Assembly: GCA_964560875.1 (NCBI GenBank)
Contig: CAZLMW010000124.1
Coordinates: 1 to 22,736, forward strand
DNA length: 22,736 bases
From: CAZLMW01 sp964560875
GTDB taxonomy: Bacteria > Myxococcota_A > UBA9042
Reading direction: 5' to 3'
A program made the translations under genes and the position numbers. Positions 14,978 to 22,531 of this stretch are shown here, in pieces (within the stretch, counting starts at the first letter, position 1; each line of letters begins with the position of its first letter). Below the pieces are notes generated by a model. It ran no database searches. It was given only the letters and a program-made list of their open reading frames with translations, and was not told the origin of the DNA.

Positions 14978-17900
14978 ATGACAAAAGCGCTTGGCCCCAA
15001 TCCGTCTTCGCCCGGCCGCGATGTCGTCGCGATCGACACCGGCGGCACGTTCACAGACCTGAGCGCGGTGCTCGGGGACGGGACGCAGGTGCGCTTGAAG
15101 GTGCCGTCGACACCCGATGATCCGGGCCGCGCGGTGCTCGATGCATTCGACGCGCTACGCGTCCAAATCAAGCGCCCATTGGGCCTCGCCGAGCTCCGAC
15201 ACGGCACAACAGTCGCCACCAATGCGTTGCTGGAGCGTCGCGGCGCGCGGGTTGTGTTGCTGACCACCGCGGGGTTCGAAGACCTGCTCCGGTTGCGCCG
15301 CCAGGACCGGCCCGACTTGTACGCGCTGCACCCGGTCGTCCCCAGTCCCCTTGTCGCGGCCAGCGATTGCCTTGGTGTGCGCGAGCGGATTGGGCCCGAT
15401 GGTGTGGTCGTCACCGAGCTCGAAGACGTCGCCGCCTTCATTCAACGCAACCATGAGCTGCTGCGCGCCGCCGACGCCATCGCCATTTGCTTGCTGCACA
15501 GCTACGCCGACGGGACCCATGAACGCTTGCTTGGTGACGCCCTGACGGCCGCGTTCCCCCAGACCCCGATCACCCTTTCGCATGCCGTCGCGCCGGTCTT
15601 TCGCGAGTACGAGCGGGCGAGCACGGCTGCGGTCAACGCCTACGTCGCGCCCGTGATGTCGGGCTATTTGCGTCGTCTTGGTGAGGCCGTCGCGCCGGCA
15701 CCACTGCGCGTCCAGGCGTCGGCCGGTGGGCTCGTTGTCGCGGAGGTGGCGCGGCGCGAACCGGTCTTGACCGTGCTGTCGGGCCCCGCAGGTGGTGCCG
15801 CCGGAGCGTGGCAAGTCGGCGTACGCACCGGCCGGTCACGCTTGCTCGCGGTCGATATGGGCGGCACATCAACCGACGTCTCGGTGCTCGATGGTGGGCT
15901 CGTGGCCGAGGACGACGGCCGGCTCGATGAACACCCGCTGCGCATCCCGCTGTTGCCCATCGACACGGTCGGCGCCGGTGGTGGATCCATCGCCTTTGTC
16001 GACGCCGGCGGCATGTTGCGGGTTGGACCCCGAAGCGCTGGAGCCGTGCCTGGGCCCGCCTGCTACGGCAAGGCCGGACCGTCCGCTGAACCCGCGGTCA
16101 CCGACGCGCACGTTGTCTTGGGGCGGATCTCTTCGCTGCTCGGCGGGGCGATGGCGCTGCATCCCGAGCTTGCCCAAGAGGCTGTCGGAAGGCTCGCTGA
16201 TCAACTCGGCCGCTCGGTGCACGATACGGCCGCTGCCATCGTCGCCATCGCGTCCGCCAACATGGCCCGGGCCTGCAAGCGCGTGAGCATGAATCGCGGC
16301 ATCGATCCCCGCGGCCTCACCCTCGTCGCGTTCGGTGGTGCCGGTGGCCTGCACGCCTGTGAACTCGCCGACGCGCTTGATTGCCCCGATGTCGTCTTCG
16401 CCGGTCACGGCGGCGTTCTCAGCGCGGAAGGAATCGTCTTCGCGGCGCCCCAGGCCGACCATCGGCGCGCTGTCTTCGAGACCCTGGTGCCCGGATCGTC
16501 CGCAGCCGAGCTGTATCGCGTCGACGCCCTCCTGCACGACCACCTCGCCGAGACCCGCCGCAAGCTCGCCGTTGAGTGGCCCGGGATCGACGCGTCGAAC
16601 GCGGAGGTCGTTGGCTGGGCCGATTGCCGCTACGTCGGACAGACCTATACGCTCGCGGTGCCGATCGAAGCCGGCATCAGCCTCCCCGTCGCCTTCGCCG
16701 AACATCACCAACGCCGCTACGGGTACGCGTTGCCCGACCGGAGGCTCGAGCTCGTCTCGGTCCGCGCTTCCGCCCGCCTGCGAACCGGGTCACAGAGCAC
16801 TGTGGTGGAGACCGACGGCACGCAGCACAACGGACCCGTGGCGATCTCGTCCTACGGCGCGACGCTCTGGCTGCCCGATGGTTGGCAAGCGACCGGAAAC
16901 GAGCACGGCGACTTCATCTGCACCCGCCGACATCACGTCGACGCCGCCCGGCCAGCGACCGTTGACGCGCTCCATCTCGCCATCCACCGCAACCGCGTCG
17001 CAGCCATCGCCGAACAGATGGGCGCGGTGCTCATGAGCGCCGCGTTTTCGGCCAATATCAAGGAGCGCCGCGACTTCTCCTGCGCCATCTTCGACCGCGA
17101 CGGGCGCATGGTCGTGCACGCCGCGCACATTCCCGTCCACCTTGGCAGCACGCCCGCGTCCGTCGCCGCAGCCATCGCCGCCGTACCCATGAAGCCCGGC
17201 GTCCACGTGGTCCTCAATGACCCGTACGCGGGCGGGACGCACCTGCCCGACGTGACCGTGGTTAGCCCCGTTTTTATCGACGCCGCCGGCCCCGGACCCG
17301 CGTTCTACGTCGCCAATCGCGCCCATCACGCTGACGTCGGCGGCATCTCACCCGGGTCGATGCCTGCGCCCTTCGACAGCGCTGGAAAACCGCGCGAGCT
17401 GACTATTCACGATGAAGGCATCCGACTGCCCCCGACCGTGCTCGATGACGACGTCTTGCAGCGCTTTGCCGATGCGTCGCGGACGCCCGATGAACGTCAC
17501 GGGGATCTTCGCGCCCAGGTCGCCGCCAACACCGCCGCACAAGGTTGGCTCCGACAACTCTGCGACGAGCTCGGATACGACGCCGTTCGCGGCAACAATG
17601 ACGCGTTGATCAGGTACGCCGAGGCGCGTATGCGAGCCGTGATTGCCGGGATCGATGACGGCATCTATCGCTTCGAAGACGCGCTCGACGACGACGGCAC
17701 AAGCGACGTGCCTGTCCCGATCCCGGTGACCCTCGAGATCGCTGGCGACGAGGCGATTGTTGACCTCCGCGCCGCGCCCGACAGCGGGCCTGGACCTCTC
17801 AATGCCGTGCGCGCCATCGCCGATTCCGCCGTCTTCTACGTGTTTCGCGCGGTGGCTGGCGCGGTTTCGGGCGAAGGTGGTGGCGCCATGCCCGCCAATG

Positions 17901-18580
17901 CCGGTTTGATGCGGCCGATTTCCGTGTGCACGCGGGCCGGCTCTGTGCTCGATGCGCGTTATCCAGCCGCCGTTTCGTCCGGCAACGTCGAGACCTCGCA
18001 GCGATTGGTGGATGCCTTGTTCGGCGCGATGGCACAGGCCGTCCCCGATGCCGTGCCCGCCGCTTCGTGTGGCTCGATGAACAACGTCTTGCTCGGCGGT
18101 CAACAGCCGGCGCCCTGGGTGCACTACGAGACGCTCGCTGGCGGTGCGGGTGCCGGTCCACTCGGCGGCGGAGCCGATGCGATTCACTGCCACATGACCA
18201 ACACCCTCAATACGCCCGTCGAAGCCATGGAGCGCGCGTTTCCCCTCCGCATCGACAGCTACGCTGTGCGCGCCAAGAGCGATCTCGACCACGACGAAGC
18301 GGCCGACCATCGCGGTGGTAGCGGCGTTGTGCGTGCGTATCGATTCCTCGCTCCCGCCGAGGTGACGCTTGTTACGGAACGGCGCCGGCTCGCGCCCTGG
18401 TCTCGTGGTTGCGAGGTCGGCGGTCAGCGCGGCATGAACCGGCTGGTGCGGGCAGATGGGACCGTCGTCGACCTCCCCGGCAAGTGCACGGTGGCGGTCG
18501 GGATCGGCGACGTGCTCGAGATCTGCACCCCCGGCGGCGGCCATTTTCGCCATGACAACAAGCCGTTACCGGAGAGCTGA
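14978..18580 (+). CDS. Fused hydantoinase A/B, 5-oxoprolinase family
   Basis: A 1200-aa fusion of the HyuA and HyuB halves, the arrangement of ATP-dependent 5-oxoprolinase (5-oxo-L-proline to L-glutamate). The HyuA half (about 15-655) has the actin-like-fold phosphate motifs DTGGTFTD (20-27) and VDMGGTSTD (292-300), plus GPAGGAAGAW and DTVGAGGGS. The HyuB half runs from about 662 to the end and starts at AIHRNRVAAIAEQMGAVLM. It contains DPYAGGTHLPD and finishes with the usual PGK and TPGGG. Both halves look intact and the length is normal for the fused form. The substrate could instead be a hydantoin or a related cyclic amide; the family cannot be split by motif. No transporter or glutathione gene lies beside it. 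A 24-bp tandem duplication lies directly upstream. The protein is cytosolic. Confidence 0.88.
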   Translation: MTKALGPNPSSPGRDVVAIDTGGTFTDLSAVLGDGTQVRLKVPSTPDDPGRAVLDAFDALRVQIKRPLGLAELRHGTTVATNALLERRGARVVLLTTAGFEDLLRLRRQDRPDLYALHPVVPSPLVAASDCLGVRERIGPDGVVVTELEDVAAFIQRNHELLRAADAIAICLLHSYADGTHERLLGDALTAAFPQTPITLSHAVAPVFREYERASTAAVNAYVAPVMSGYLRRLGEAVAPAPLRVQASAGGLVVAEVARREPVLTVLSGPAGGAAGAWQVGVRTGRSRLLAVDMGGTSTDVSVLDGGLVAEDDGRLDEHPLRIPLLPIDTVGAGGGSIAFVDAGGMLRVGPRSAGAVPGPACYGKAGPSAEPAVTDAHVVLGRISSLLGGAMALHPELAQEAVGRLADQLGRSVHDTAAAIVAIASANMARACKRVSMNRGIDPRGLTLVAFGGAGGLHACELADALDCPDVVFAGHGGVLSAEGIVFAAPQADHRRAVFETLVPGSSAAELYRVDALLHDHLAETRRKLAVEWPGIDASNAEVVGWADCRYVGQTYTLAVPIEAGISLPVAFAEHHQRRYGYALPDRRLELVSVRASARLRTGSQSTVVETDGTQHNGPVAISSYGATLWLPDGWQATGNEHGDFICTRRHHVDAARPATVDALHLAIHRNRVAAIAEQMGAVLMSAAFSANIKERRDFSCAIFDRDGRMVVHAAHIPVHLGSTPASVAAAIAAVPMKPGVHVVLNDPYAGGTHLPDVTVVSPVFIDAAGPGPAFYVANRAHHADVGGISPGSMPAPFDSAGKPRELTIHDEGIRLPPTVLDDDVLQRFADASRTPDERHGDLRAQVAANTAAQGWLRQLCDELGYDAVRGNNDALIRYAEARMRAVIAGIDDGIYRFEDALDDDGTSDVPVPIPVTLEIAGDEAIVDLRAAPDSGPGPLNAVRAIADSAVFYVFRAVAGAVSGEGGGAMPANAGLMRPISVCTRAGSVLDARYPAAVSSGNVETSQRLVDALFGAMAQAVPDAVPAASCGSMNNVLLGGQQPAPWVHYETLAGGAGAGPLGGGADAIHCHMTNTLNTPVEAMERAFPLRIDSYAVRAKSDLDHDEAADHRGGSGVVRAYRFLAPAEVTLVTERRRLAPWSRGCEVGGQRGMNRLVRADGTVVDLPGKCTVAVGIGDVLEICTPGGGHFRHDNKPLPES

Positions 18581-18589
18581 AAAAACCTG

Positions 18590-18951
18590 CGTCCGATCGG
18601 GCCCTCGCTTCGTCTATTGTGTAGACGGATCGGCCCACTTTGGCGTGCAGGTCAAGACGAGCATGGCGGTGATGGCGGCGACGGCGCGCATGACCAGCGC
18701 TGGCTTTGGCACCGAGAGCGAGGAGGGCGTCACCTGCTGCTACGCCGTCCAAGACAAGGTGTGGGCCATCGACCCCGACGGCCATCGCTGGGAAGTGTTC
18801 GTCGTCACCGGCGCCGACGCGGCCGAGCACAGCATTCCCGGCGCCCAAAAAGCCGACAGCCCCCCCCTGCTGCGAGCCCGTTGCCGACGCCACTGCGTGC
18901 TGCGATCCCGAAGAGAAGGCCGCCGCCGCTGCCGCGACCGGATGCTGCTGA
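18590..18951 (+). pseudogene. ArsI/CadI-like dioxygenase, 5'-truncated and frameshifted
   Basis: The encoded residues AHFGVQVKT, then EEGVTCCYAVQDKVW and DPDGHRWEVFVVTG, match the C-terminal half of the ArsI/CadI family. These are glyoxalase-fold, metal-dependent enzymes that include the C-As lyase for organoarsenicals. The first 50-60 residues of the family are absent. The sequence begins a few bases after the oxoprolinase stop, with no start codon. An eight-C run at 18860-18867 breaks the frame: with seven C's the reading would continue into the family's Cys-rich tail (PPCCEPVADATACC, ending in GCC) and stop at 18949-18951. Loss of the N-terminal metal ligand region means it cannot be functional. 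Confidence 0.75.
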
Positions 18952-19379
18952 TGACCCATGTTTCGACCAACTCGACGACCCACGCCGCGACGGACCGCAC
19001 CGCCGCGGCGTGGGGCCGTTTCTCCGAGGGTTTGTGGCGCTGGTTTCGAGCCTGGGTCAACGACGACGCGACCGCGGACGACCGGCTGCAGACGCTCTTC
19101 CTCCGAGTCCATGAAAAGCAGGCCTCCCTGCACGACCAGGACCGCATCGGGGGGTGGATCTGGCGCATCGCGCGCAACGTCCTCGCCGACCACTACCGAT
19201 CCCGCCGCAGGACCGAGCCGCTCGACGACGAACGCGACCAGGCCGCGGACCAAGACGCCGAAGACCCGATCCCCGACGAGCTCGGCGCGCTCGCCACCTG
19301 GCTGGGTTGGACCGTCGATGACCTGCCGCCGGCCTACCGTGACGCCGTTGCCCTGACCGAGCTCGAGGGCAAGACCGCA
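18951..19379 (+). pseudogene. SigZ-like sigma factor, 3'-truncated
   Basis: The ATG at 18951 overlaps the dioxygenase stop (TGATG), showing an ancestral operon. About 143 codons carry sigma region 2 (DDRLQTLFLRVHEKQASLHD, then GGWIWRIARNVLADHYRSRRR) and the beginning of region 4 (LPPAYRDAVALTELEGKTA). The remaining helix-turn-helix of region 4, needed for -35 recognition, is missing. Directly after KTA the sequence becomes part of another gene in another frame. ECF sigma factors of the SigZ type resemble this in region 2 and in the TELEG motif. It is not expected to work as a normal sigma factor. Confidence 0.75.
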
Positions 19380-19494
19380 GGGGTCGATCCTCGTCTTCAT
19401 CGTGCTCATCGCGGTCTATTGCGTCGCGATGGACCGACTCGACGCCCGATACGCCACGGAGGGCTCGTCTGCCAGCGACGGGGGCGCCTCCTGA
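19378..19494 (+). pseudogene. DUF4212 symporter small subunit, C-terminal fragment
   Basis: In a frame different from its flanks, this piece reads QGSILVFIVLIAVYCVAMDR followed by LDARYA and a short tail. It matches the second transmembrane helix and the Met-Asp-Arg-Leu-Asp end of DUF4212 proteins, the small subunit that accompanies sodium:solute symporters. Only the last 38 codons remain; the start and first helix are gone. Its stop overlaps the symporter start (TGATG at 19492-19496), the normal gene order for this pair. Confidence 0.7.
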
Positions 19495-20291
19495 TGGACC
19501 TGCAAGCTTGGACAACGCTCTTTGTCGGCTTGAGCTTCGCGCTCTACGTCGGCATCGCCATCATCGCGCGCGTCCGCACGACCCGCGGCTTCTACGTCGC
19601 CGGCCATAGCGTCCCCGCGGTCTTCAACGGCATGGCCACCGCCGCCGATTGGATGAGCGCCGCCATCTTCATCTCGATGGCCGGGCTCATCTCGTCTATG
19701 GGCTACATCGGCGCCATGTACCTGATGGGGTGGACGGGCGGCTATGTCCTGCTCGCGCTCCTGCTCGCCCCTTATCTGCGCAAGTTCGGCAAATACACCG
19801 TCCCGGACTTCGTCGGCGACCGCTACTACAGCAACGCCGCGCGTCTCGTCGCCATCTTCTGCGCGATCTTCGTCTCGTTCACGTACGTACTCGATGACGG
19901 GCCAGCCGATTCCCCAGCGCCAGGTTTTGTCGCGCAGGTCGTCGCTTTCGCCTTCGGATTGGCGGCGTCGAGCTTCTTCTCCGTGCTGGTCCTCGGCATC
20001 TTCTCCAAGCCCGCGACCCGGGAAGCCGGTATCGCCGGCATGCTCGTCGGCATCCTCTCACCGCCGCCTTACATCATCCATTTCAAGTTCGTGACGCCCG
20101 AAACCAACAACGCCGCCCACTGGCTCTGGGGCATCAGCCCGGAGGGCATCGGTTCGGTCGGCATGGTGCTCAACTTCATCGTCATGGGCGTCGTCTCCCG
20201 CATCACCCCGCCGCCGCCACAGCACGTCCAGGACGCCATCGAGGCGATCCGCTCGCCCTCCGTCGAATCCCTGCACTCTTCACCGGGGTAG
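19494..20291 (+). pseudogene. Sodium:solute symporter (VC_2705-like) with internal deletion
   Basis: 265 codons where family members have well over 500. Residues 1-132 are a normal N-terminus, with helices and the family segment FYVAGHSVPAVFNGMATAADW up to FVSFTYV. At about 19890-19920 the sequence jumps, in frame, to a normal C-terminus: FVAQVVAFAFGLAASSFFSV, then LVLGIFSKPATREAGIAGML and WLWGISPEGIG. Most of the central transmembrane core is missing, including the expected sodium and substrate sites. The product is unlikely to transport. The family takes up acetate or other small organic acids with the DUF4212 subunit. The deletion keeps the frame, so a short membrane protein could still be made. 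Confidence 0.75.
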
Positions 20292-20303
20292 CCCGCCGTC
20301 GCC

Positions 20304-20792
20304 ATGCAGATCCCGTCTCCACAAGCCGTCGTCGATGCGATCATCGCCGTCATCAGCGACCGCCTCGACCACAACATCAGCGTCGCCGAGCACGCCGCAG
20401 CGTCCGCCACACACGAAGAAGCCCGCGCCGAGGACAAGTACGACACCCGCGGCCTCGAGATGAGCTACCTGGCCGCCGGCGCCAGCGATCGGGCCGAGAC
20501 GTTGCGCGTCGTGCTGATGAACTACCGCGGCTGGCGGCGTCCACCCGTCGATCCACAGCACATCGCGCCCGGAGCGCTCATCGGACTGGAGGATGACGAT
20601 GGCAACGAACGTGTCGTCTTCCTGGCCCCGTTCGGGGACGGCGAACGCGTGGTTGTCGACGGGATCACGGTGCAAGGTGTGACGCTGAAGGCCCCGCTCG
20701 GAGAAGCGCTGCATCGGCGCGGCGAAGGCGAAGAGATCAGCATCGTGGTCGCCGGCCAGCGGCGGCAATGGGCGATCGAGAAGGTCTGCTGA
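20304..20792 (+). CDS. GreA/GreB-like transcription factor
   Basis: 162 aa resembling the small GreA/GreB-related proteins common in myxobacteria. ATHEEARAEDKYDTRGLEMSYLA (about 35-57) is the helical segment preceding the C-terminal domain. ALIGLEDDDGNERVVFLAPFGDG and the later TLKAPLGEALHRRGEGEEI form the Gre C-terminal (FKBP-like) fold that docks on RNA polymerase. The long antiparallel coiled coil with acidic tip residues that stimulates transcript cleavage in true GreA is short or absent, so the activity may differ. There is no clear ribosome site. It begins 12 nt after the symporter stop but looks undamaged, in contrast to everything just upstream. Confidence 0.75.
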   Translation: MQIPSPQAVVDAIIAVISDRLDHNISVAEHAAASATHEEARAEDKYDTRGLEMSYLAAGASDRAETLRVVLMNYRGWRRPPVDPQHIAPGALIGLEDDDGNERVVFLAPFGDGERVVVDGITVQGVTLKAPLGEALHRRGEGEEISIVVAGQRRQWAIEKVC

Positions 20793-20804
20793 AGGGGCGA
20801 ATCG

Positions 20805-21131
20805 ATGCACGCTTTGAGTCGAAGCTTGCAGCAAGCCGCGGCGCCCGAATCGGAAGAAGAACGAATCAGGCGCCGCTCATTGCGCATCGAAATCCCCCAG
20901 GGCCGCGGCCCACGCCATGAGTTCCTCGTCCTCACGCCGGCTCACGGCTTGACCGCGACGCACACGCCTTTCGTGCAGCGTTTCGTCTTCCCGCACCACA
21001 GCCCATCAGAGAGTGTGGCGGCGACCGTGGCTGCTGCACGTCCTGTCAACTCGCCGAACGATTCCGAAGTGCGTTCACGCTTCGTTGGAGTTGCGCACAA
21101 CAACCGGTGGCCGTCATGCGCCAGTGACAGG
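20805..21131 (+). other. Gap with a possible gene start but no supported gene
   Basis: An ATG at 20805 has a good ribosome site (GAAGGGG, 20791-20797) and starts about 45 plausible codons (MHALSRSLQQ, then EEERIRRRSLRIEIP). The rest looks random, yet the frame runs open into the XRE gene. I suspect a 3'-truncated gene fragment, in keeping with the damaged genes upstream. No family is recognised. Confidence 0.25.
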
Positions 21132-21160
21132 TCGACAACCTGGGCGACAGCTCCTATTAT
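21132..21160 (+). promoter_or_regulatory. Sigma70-like promoter giving a leaderless XRE message
   Basis: TCGACA (21132-21137) and TATTAT (21155-21160) are 17 bp apart, each matching the consensus at 5 of 6 positions. The start point would fall at about 21166-21168, at the ATG itself, so the message would be leaderless. This local AT-rich island stands out in GC-rich DNA. Confidence 0.7.
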
Positions 21161-21166
21161 ATTAGG
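21153..21166. promoter_or_regulatory. Palindromic operator over the -10 of the XRE gene
   Basis: CCTATTATATTAGG is symmetric at 12 of 14 positions and covers the -10 element. This is the expected place for the XRE protein to bind and repress its own operon. Binding is inferred. Confidence 0.6.
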
Positions 21167-21167
21167 T

Positions 21168-21680
21168 ATGCCCGTAGGCGACCAATACCGAACCGCCCGC
21201 CGCGCGCTTGGCGTCACGCAGCTCGAGCTGGCCAGGCTCGCCGAGGTCAGCCTCGCGACGGTGCAGAACATCGAAGCCGGGCGTGCAAACGCCTCGAGGT
21301 CGACGCTCACGCGCATTGGCAATCAGCTCGGCCTGCGCTTGATGCTCGAGCCGATTCCCGCGGACTGGCAGCGGCTCGCGGTTCTTGGTGCGCCGATTCA
21401 GCTCGCTGCGCCGAGCCTGTTGCCGCCAAGCGCGGCAGAGCTGCGGCGCGAACTGACACGGGCCGCTGTGCAGATCGAGACTGACCCGGCGTCTGTCTCA
21501 GCCCGGCAAAGGGACGCGCTCGGTGCGCTGGTGCTAGCCATCGCTCACGGCTACCCGAGCTTGTTTCACAGCTGGTTTGCGCGCGCTCCTTTGATGGCGC
21601 GGCTCGTCCCTGATGACGTGACCGGTCGGCTCATCAAGCTCAAGCGCATCGCTGCGAGCACATTGGCAGGGTACCTGTGA
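21168..21680 (+). CDS. XRE-type regulator, probable antitoxin
   Basis: 170 aa. Residues about 7-58 form a classic XRE/HTH-3 domain: GVTQLELARLAEVSLATVQN, then IEAGRANASRSTLTRIGNQLGL. The C-terminal about 100 residues are helical and not recognised, with a conserved-looking AIAHGYPSLFHSWF segment. I chose the ATG at 21168 because the promoter's start point coincides with it and the HTH follows at once. The frame is open further upstream, but without protein-like sequence. The stop overlaps the next start by 4 nt (GTGA), so the pair is translationally coupled. It probably represses the operon through the palindrome on its promoter and may neutralise the downstream nucleotidyltransferase. Confidence 0.8.
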   Translation: MPVGDQYRTARRALGVTQLELARLAEVSLATVQNIEAGRANASRSTLTRIGNQLGLRLMLEPIPADWQRLAVLGAPIQLAAPSLLPPSAAELRRELTRAAVQIETDPASVSARQRDALGALVLAIAHGYPSLFHSWFARAPLMARLVPDDVTGRLIKLKRIAASTLAGYL

Positions 21681-22216
21681 CCGCGCTCTCGGCAGCCACC
21701 CTGGAGCGGTTCGTCACGCTCGCGGCCGAACGTTTGCGAGGCGACTGGGTCGTACTGGGTGGCGCAGTCTTGCCTCTCTTGGGCGTAGAGCAGCGCATCA
21801 CGGTCGACATCGACATCGCGGGGCCGGAAACGGCGACGAACCAAGAGGCGCTTGAGCTGATGCGCATCGCAGATGAGCTTGGCCTTGCAGTCGAGTCGAT
21901 AAATCAGGCAGCGGCCTTCTTTCTGCACAGGATGCCGAACTGGGAGAAGCAGCTGCGCATCGTCAAGGCCAGCCCCAATGCCCGCATTCTACGCCCGAAC
22001 GTGACGCTGTTCGTCTTGCTGAAACTCGAACGGCTCTCTGAGTCCGACCTGCTGGACTGCGTGGCCATGCTGAAGATCGCTGCCGACATCGGCGACCGCG
22101 TGGACGCCGCCCGCATCCTCGCCGCCATCGCCGCACAGGAGGCGCGCGCTGGGGTGGTCGAATCGCGCGCGTTGCGGCTGGCAGCTTTGCGAGAGGCTTG
22201 CTCCGGGGTGGACTGA
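21677..22216 (+). CDS. Nucleotidyltransferase-like protein (DUF6036/AbiEii-like)
   Basis: 179 aa from a GTG at 21677. Residues 27-47 hold the minimal nucleotidyltransferase motif: Gly28-Gly29-Ala, then Arg40-Ile-Thr, then Asp44-x-Asp46, as in DUF6036 and AbiEii/MNT-type proteins. The rest is helical; LFVLLKLERLSESDLLDC (about 114-131) resembles the family's helix after the second half of the active site. Relatives transfer nucleotides to tRNA or proteins, acting as toxins (AbiEii, MenT) or antitoxins (MNT with HEPN). Which role applies here is not visible. Overlap with an XRE gene argues for a toxin-antitoxin or phage-defence pair. No HEPN gene is adjacent. Confidence 0.75.
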   Translation: MTALSAATLERFVTLAAERLRGDWVVLGGAVLPLLGVEQRITVDIDIAGPETATNQEALELMRIADELGLAVESINQAAAFFLHRMPNWEKQLRIVKASPNARILRPNVTLFVLLKLERLSESDLLDCVAMLKIAADIGDRVDAARILAAIAAQEARAGVVESRALRLAALREACSGVD

Positions 22217-22466
22217 TTGCCCGCACGTGGGACGACGGTACCTGCGAAAGCGACGGGGCACAGGTCCGAGTCTTGTCCGCGGCGGCGGGACCGCGGCGGC
22301 TGTTTTGCGCGTCTCTCTGCCTCTTTGCGGCTGCCCGCCTTGGCTCGCCTCTGGCGTTGTTCACGGGTCTGGCCGGACCGCTTCTGGCCACCCTGCCTTT
22401 ATGGAAGAGGGCATGAAGTCACTTCTGCTTTTCCGGGGCGGCTGTCATGACGACCCGAGCCGAGGC
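22217..22466. other. Intergenic stretch without a supported gene
   Basis: Short overlapping reading frames occur on both strands, but none has protein-like content or a start signal. It contains a 9-bp direct repeat CCGCGGCGG near 22277-22300 and a short T-arm-like hairpin at 22264-22280, too isolated to be a tRNA. It separates two toxin-antitoxin-like units. Confidence 0.5.
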
Positions 22467-22494
22467 TTGCGCGAGCCTTGCGCGTGACTACAAT
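22467..22494 (+). promoter_or_regulatory. Promoter of the AbrB/MazE-like gene
   Basis: TACAAT (22489-22494) matches the sigma70 -10 at 5 of 6 positions. TTGCGC (22467-22472), 16 bp upstream, is a weak -35 (3 of 6). Transcription would begin near 22501, about 31 nt before the ATG. A weak -35 with a strong -10 suggests help or control by a bound protein. Confidence 0.55.
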
Positions 22495-22505
22495 GTGGTC
22501 ACGCG
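22481..22505. promoter_or_regulatory. 25-bp palindromic operator centred on the -10
   Basis: The left arm CGCGTGAC-T-ACA (22481-22492) and the right arm TGT-G-GTCACGCG (22494-22505) are reverse complements at 11 of 12 positions around a single central A (22493). The -10 element lies in the middle. A dimeric AbrB/MazE antitoxin binding here would shut its own promoter. Repressor identity is inferred. Confidence 0.75.
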
Positions 22506-22531
22506 GCATCACCGCGGTGCGCGGGGACGCG

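Noticed and set aside
18456..20291. A single 611-residue protein
   Set aside because: Its parts match four different families, one of them only in another frame, and its start lies inside the oxoprolinase gene.
20949..21010. Minus-strand tail ending CGKTKRCTKGVCVAVKP as a Cys-rich gene end
   Set aside because: Only about 20 residues look protein-like, no start or upstream domain can be found, and chance cannot be excluded.
22264..22280. T-arm-like hairpin (ACAGG, loop TCCGAGT, CTTGT) resembling a tRNA 3' part or attachment site
   Set aside because: No D-arm, anticodon arm or matching acceptor stem can be found around it, and the loop departs from the usual TTCRANY.
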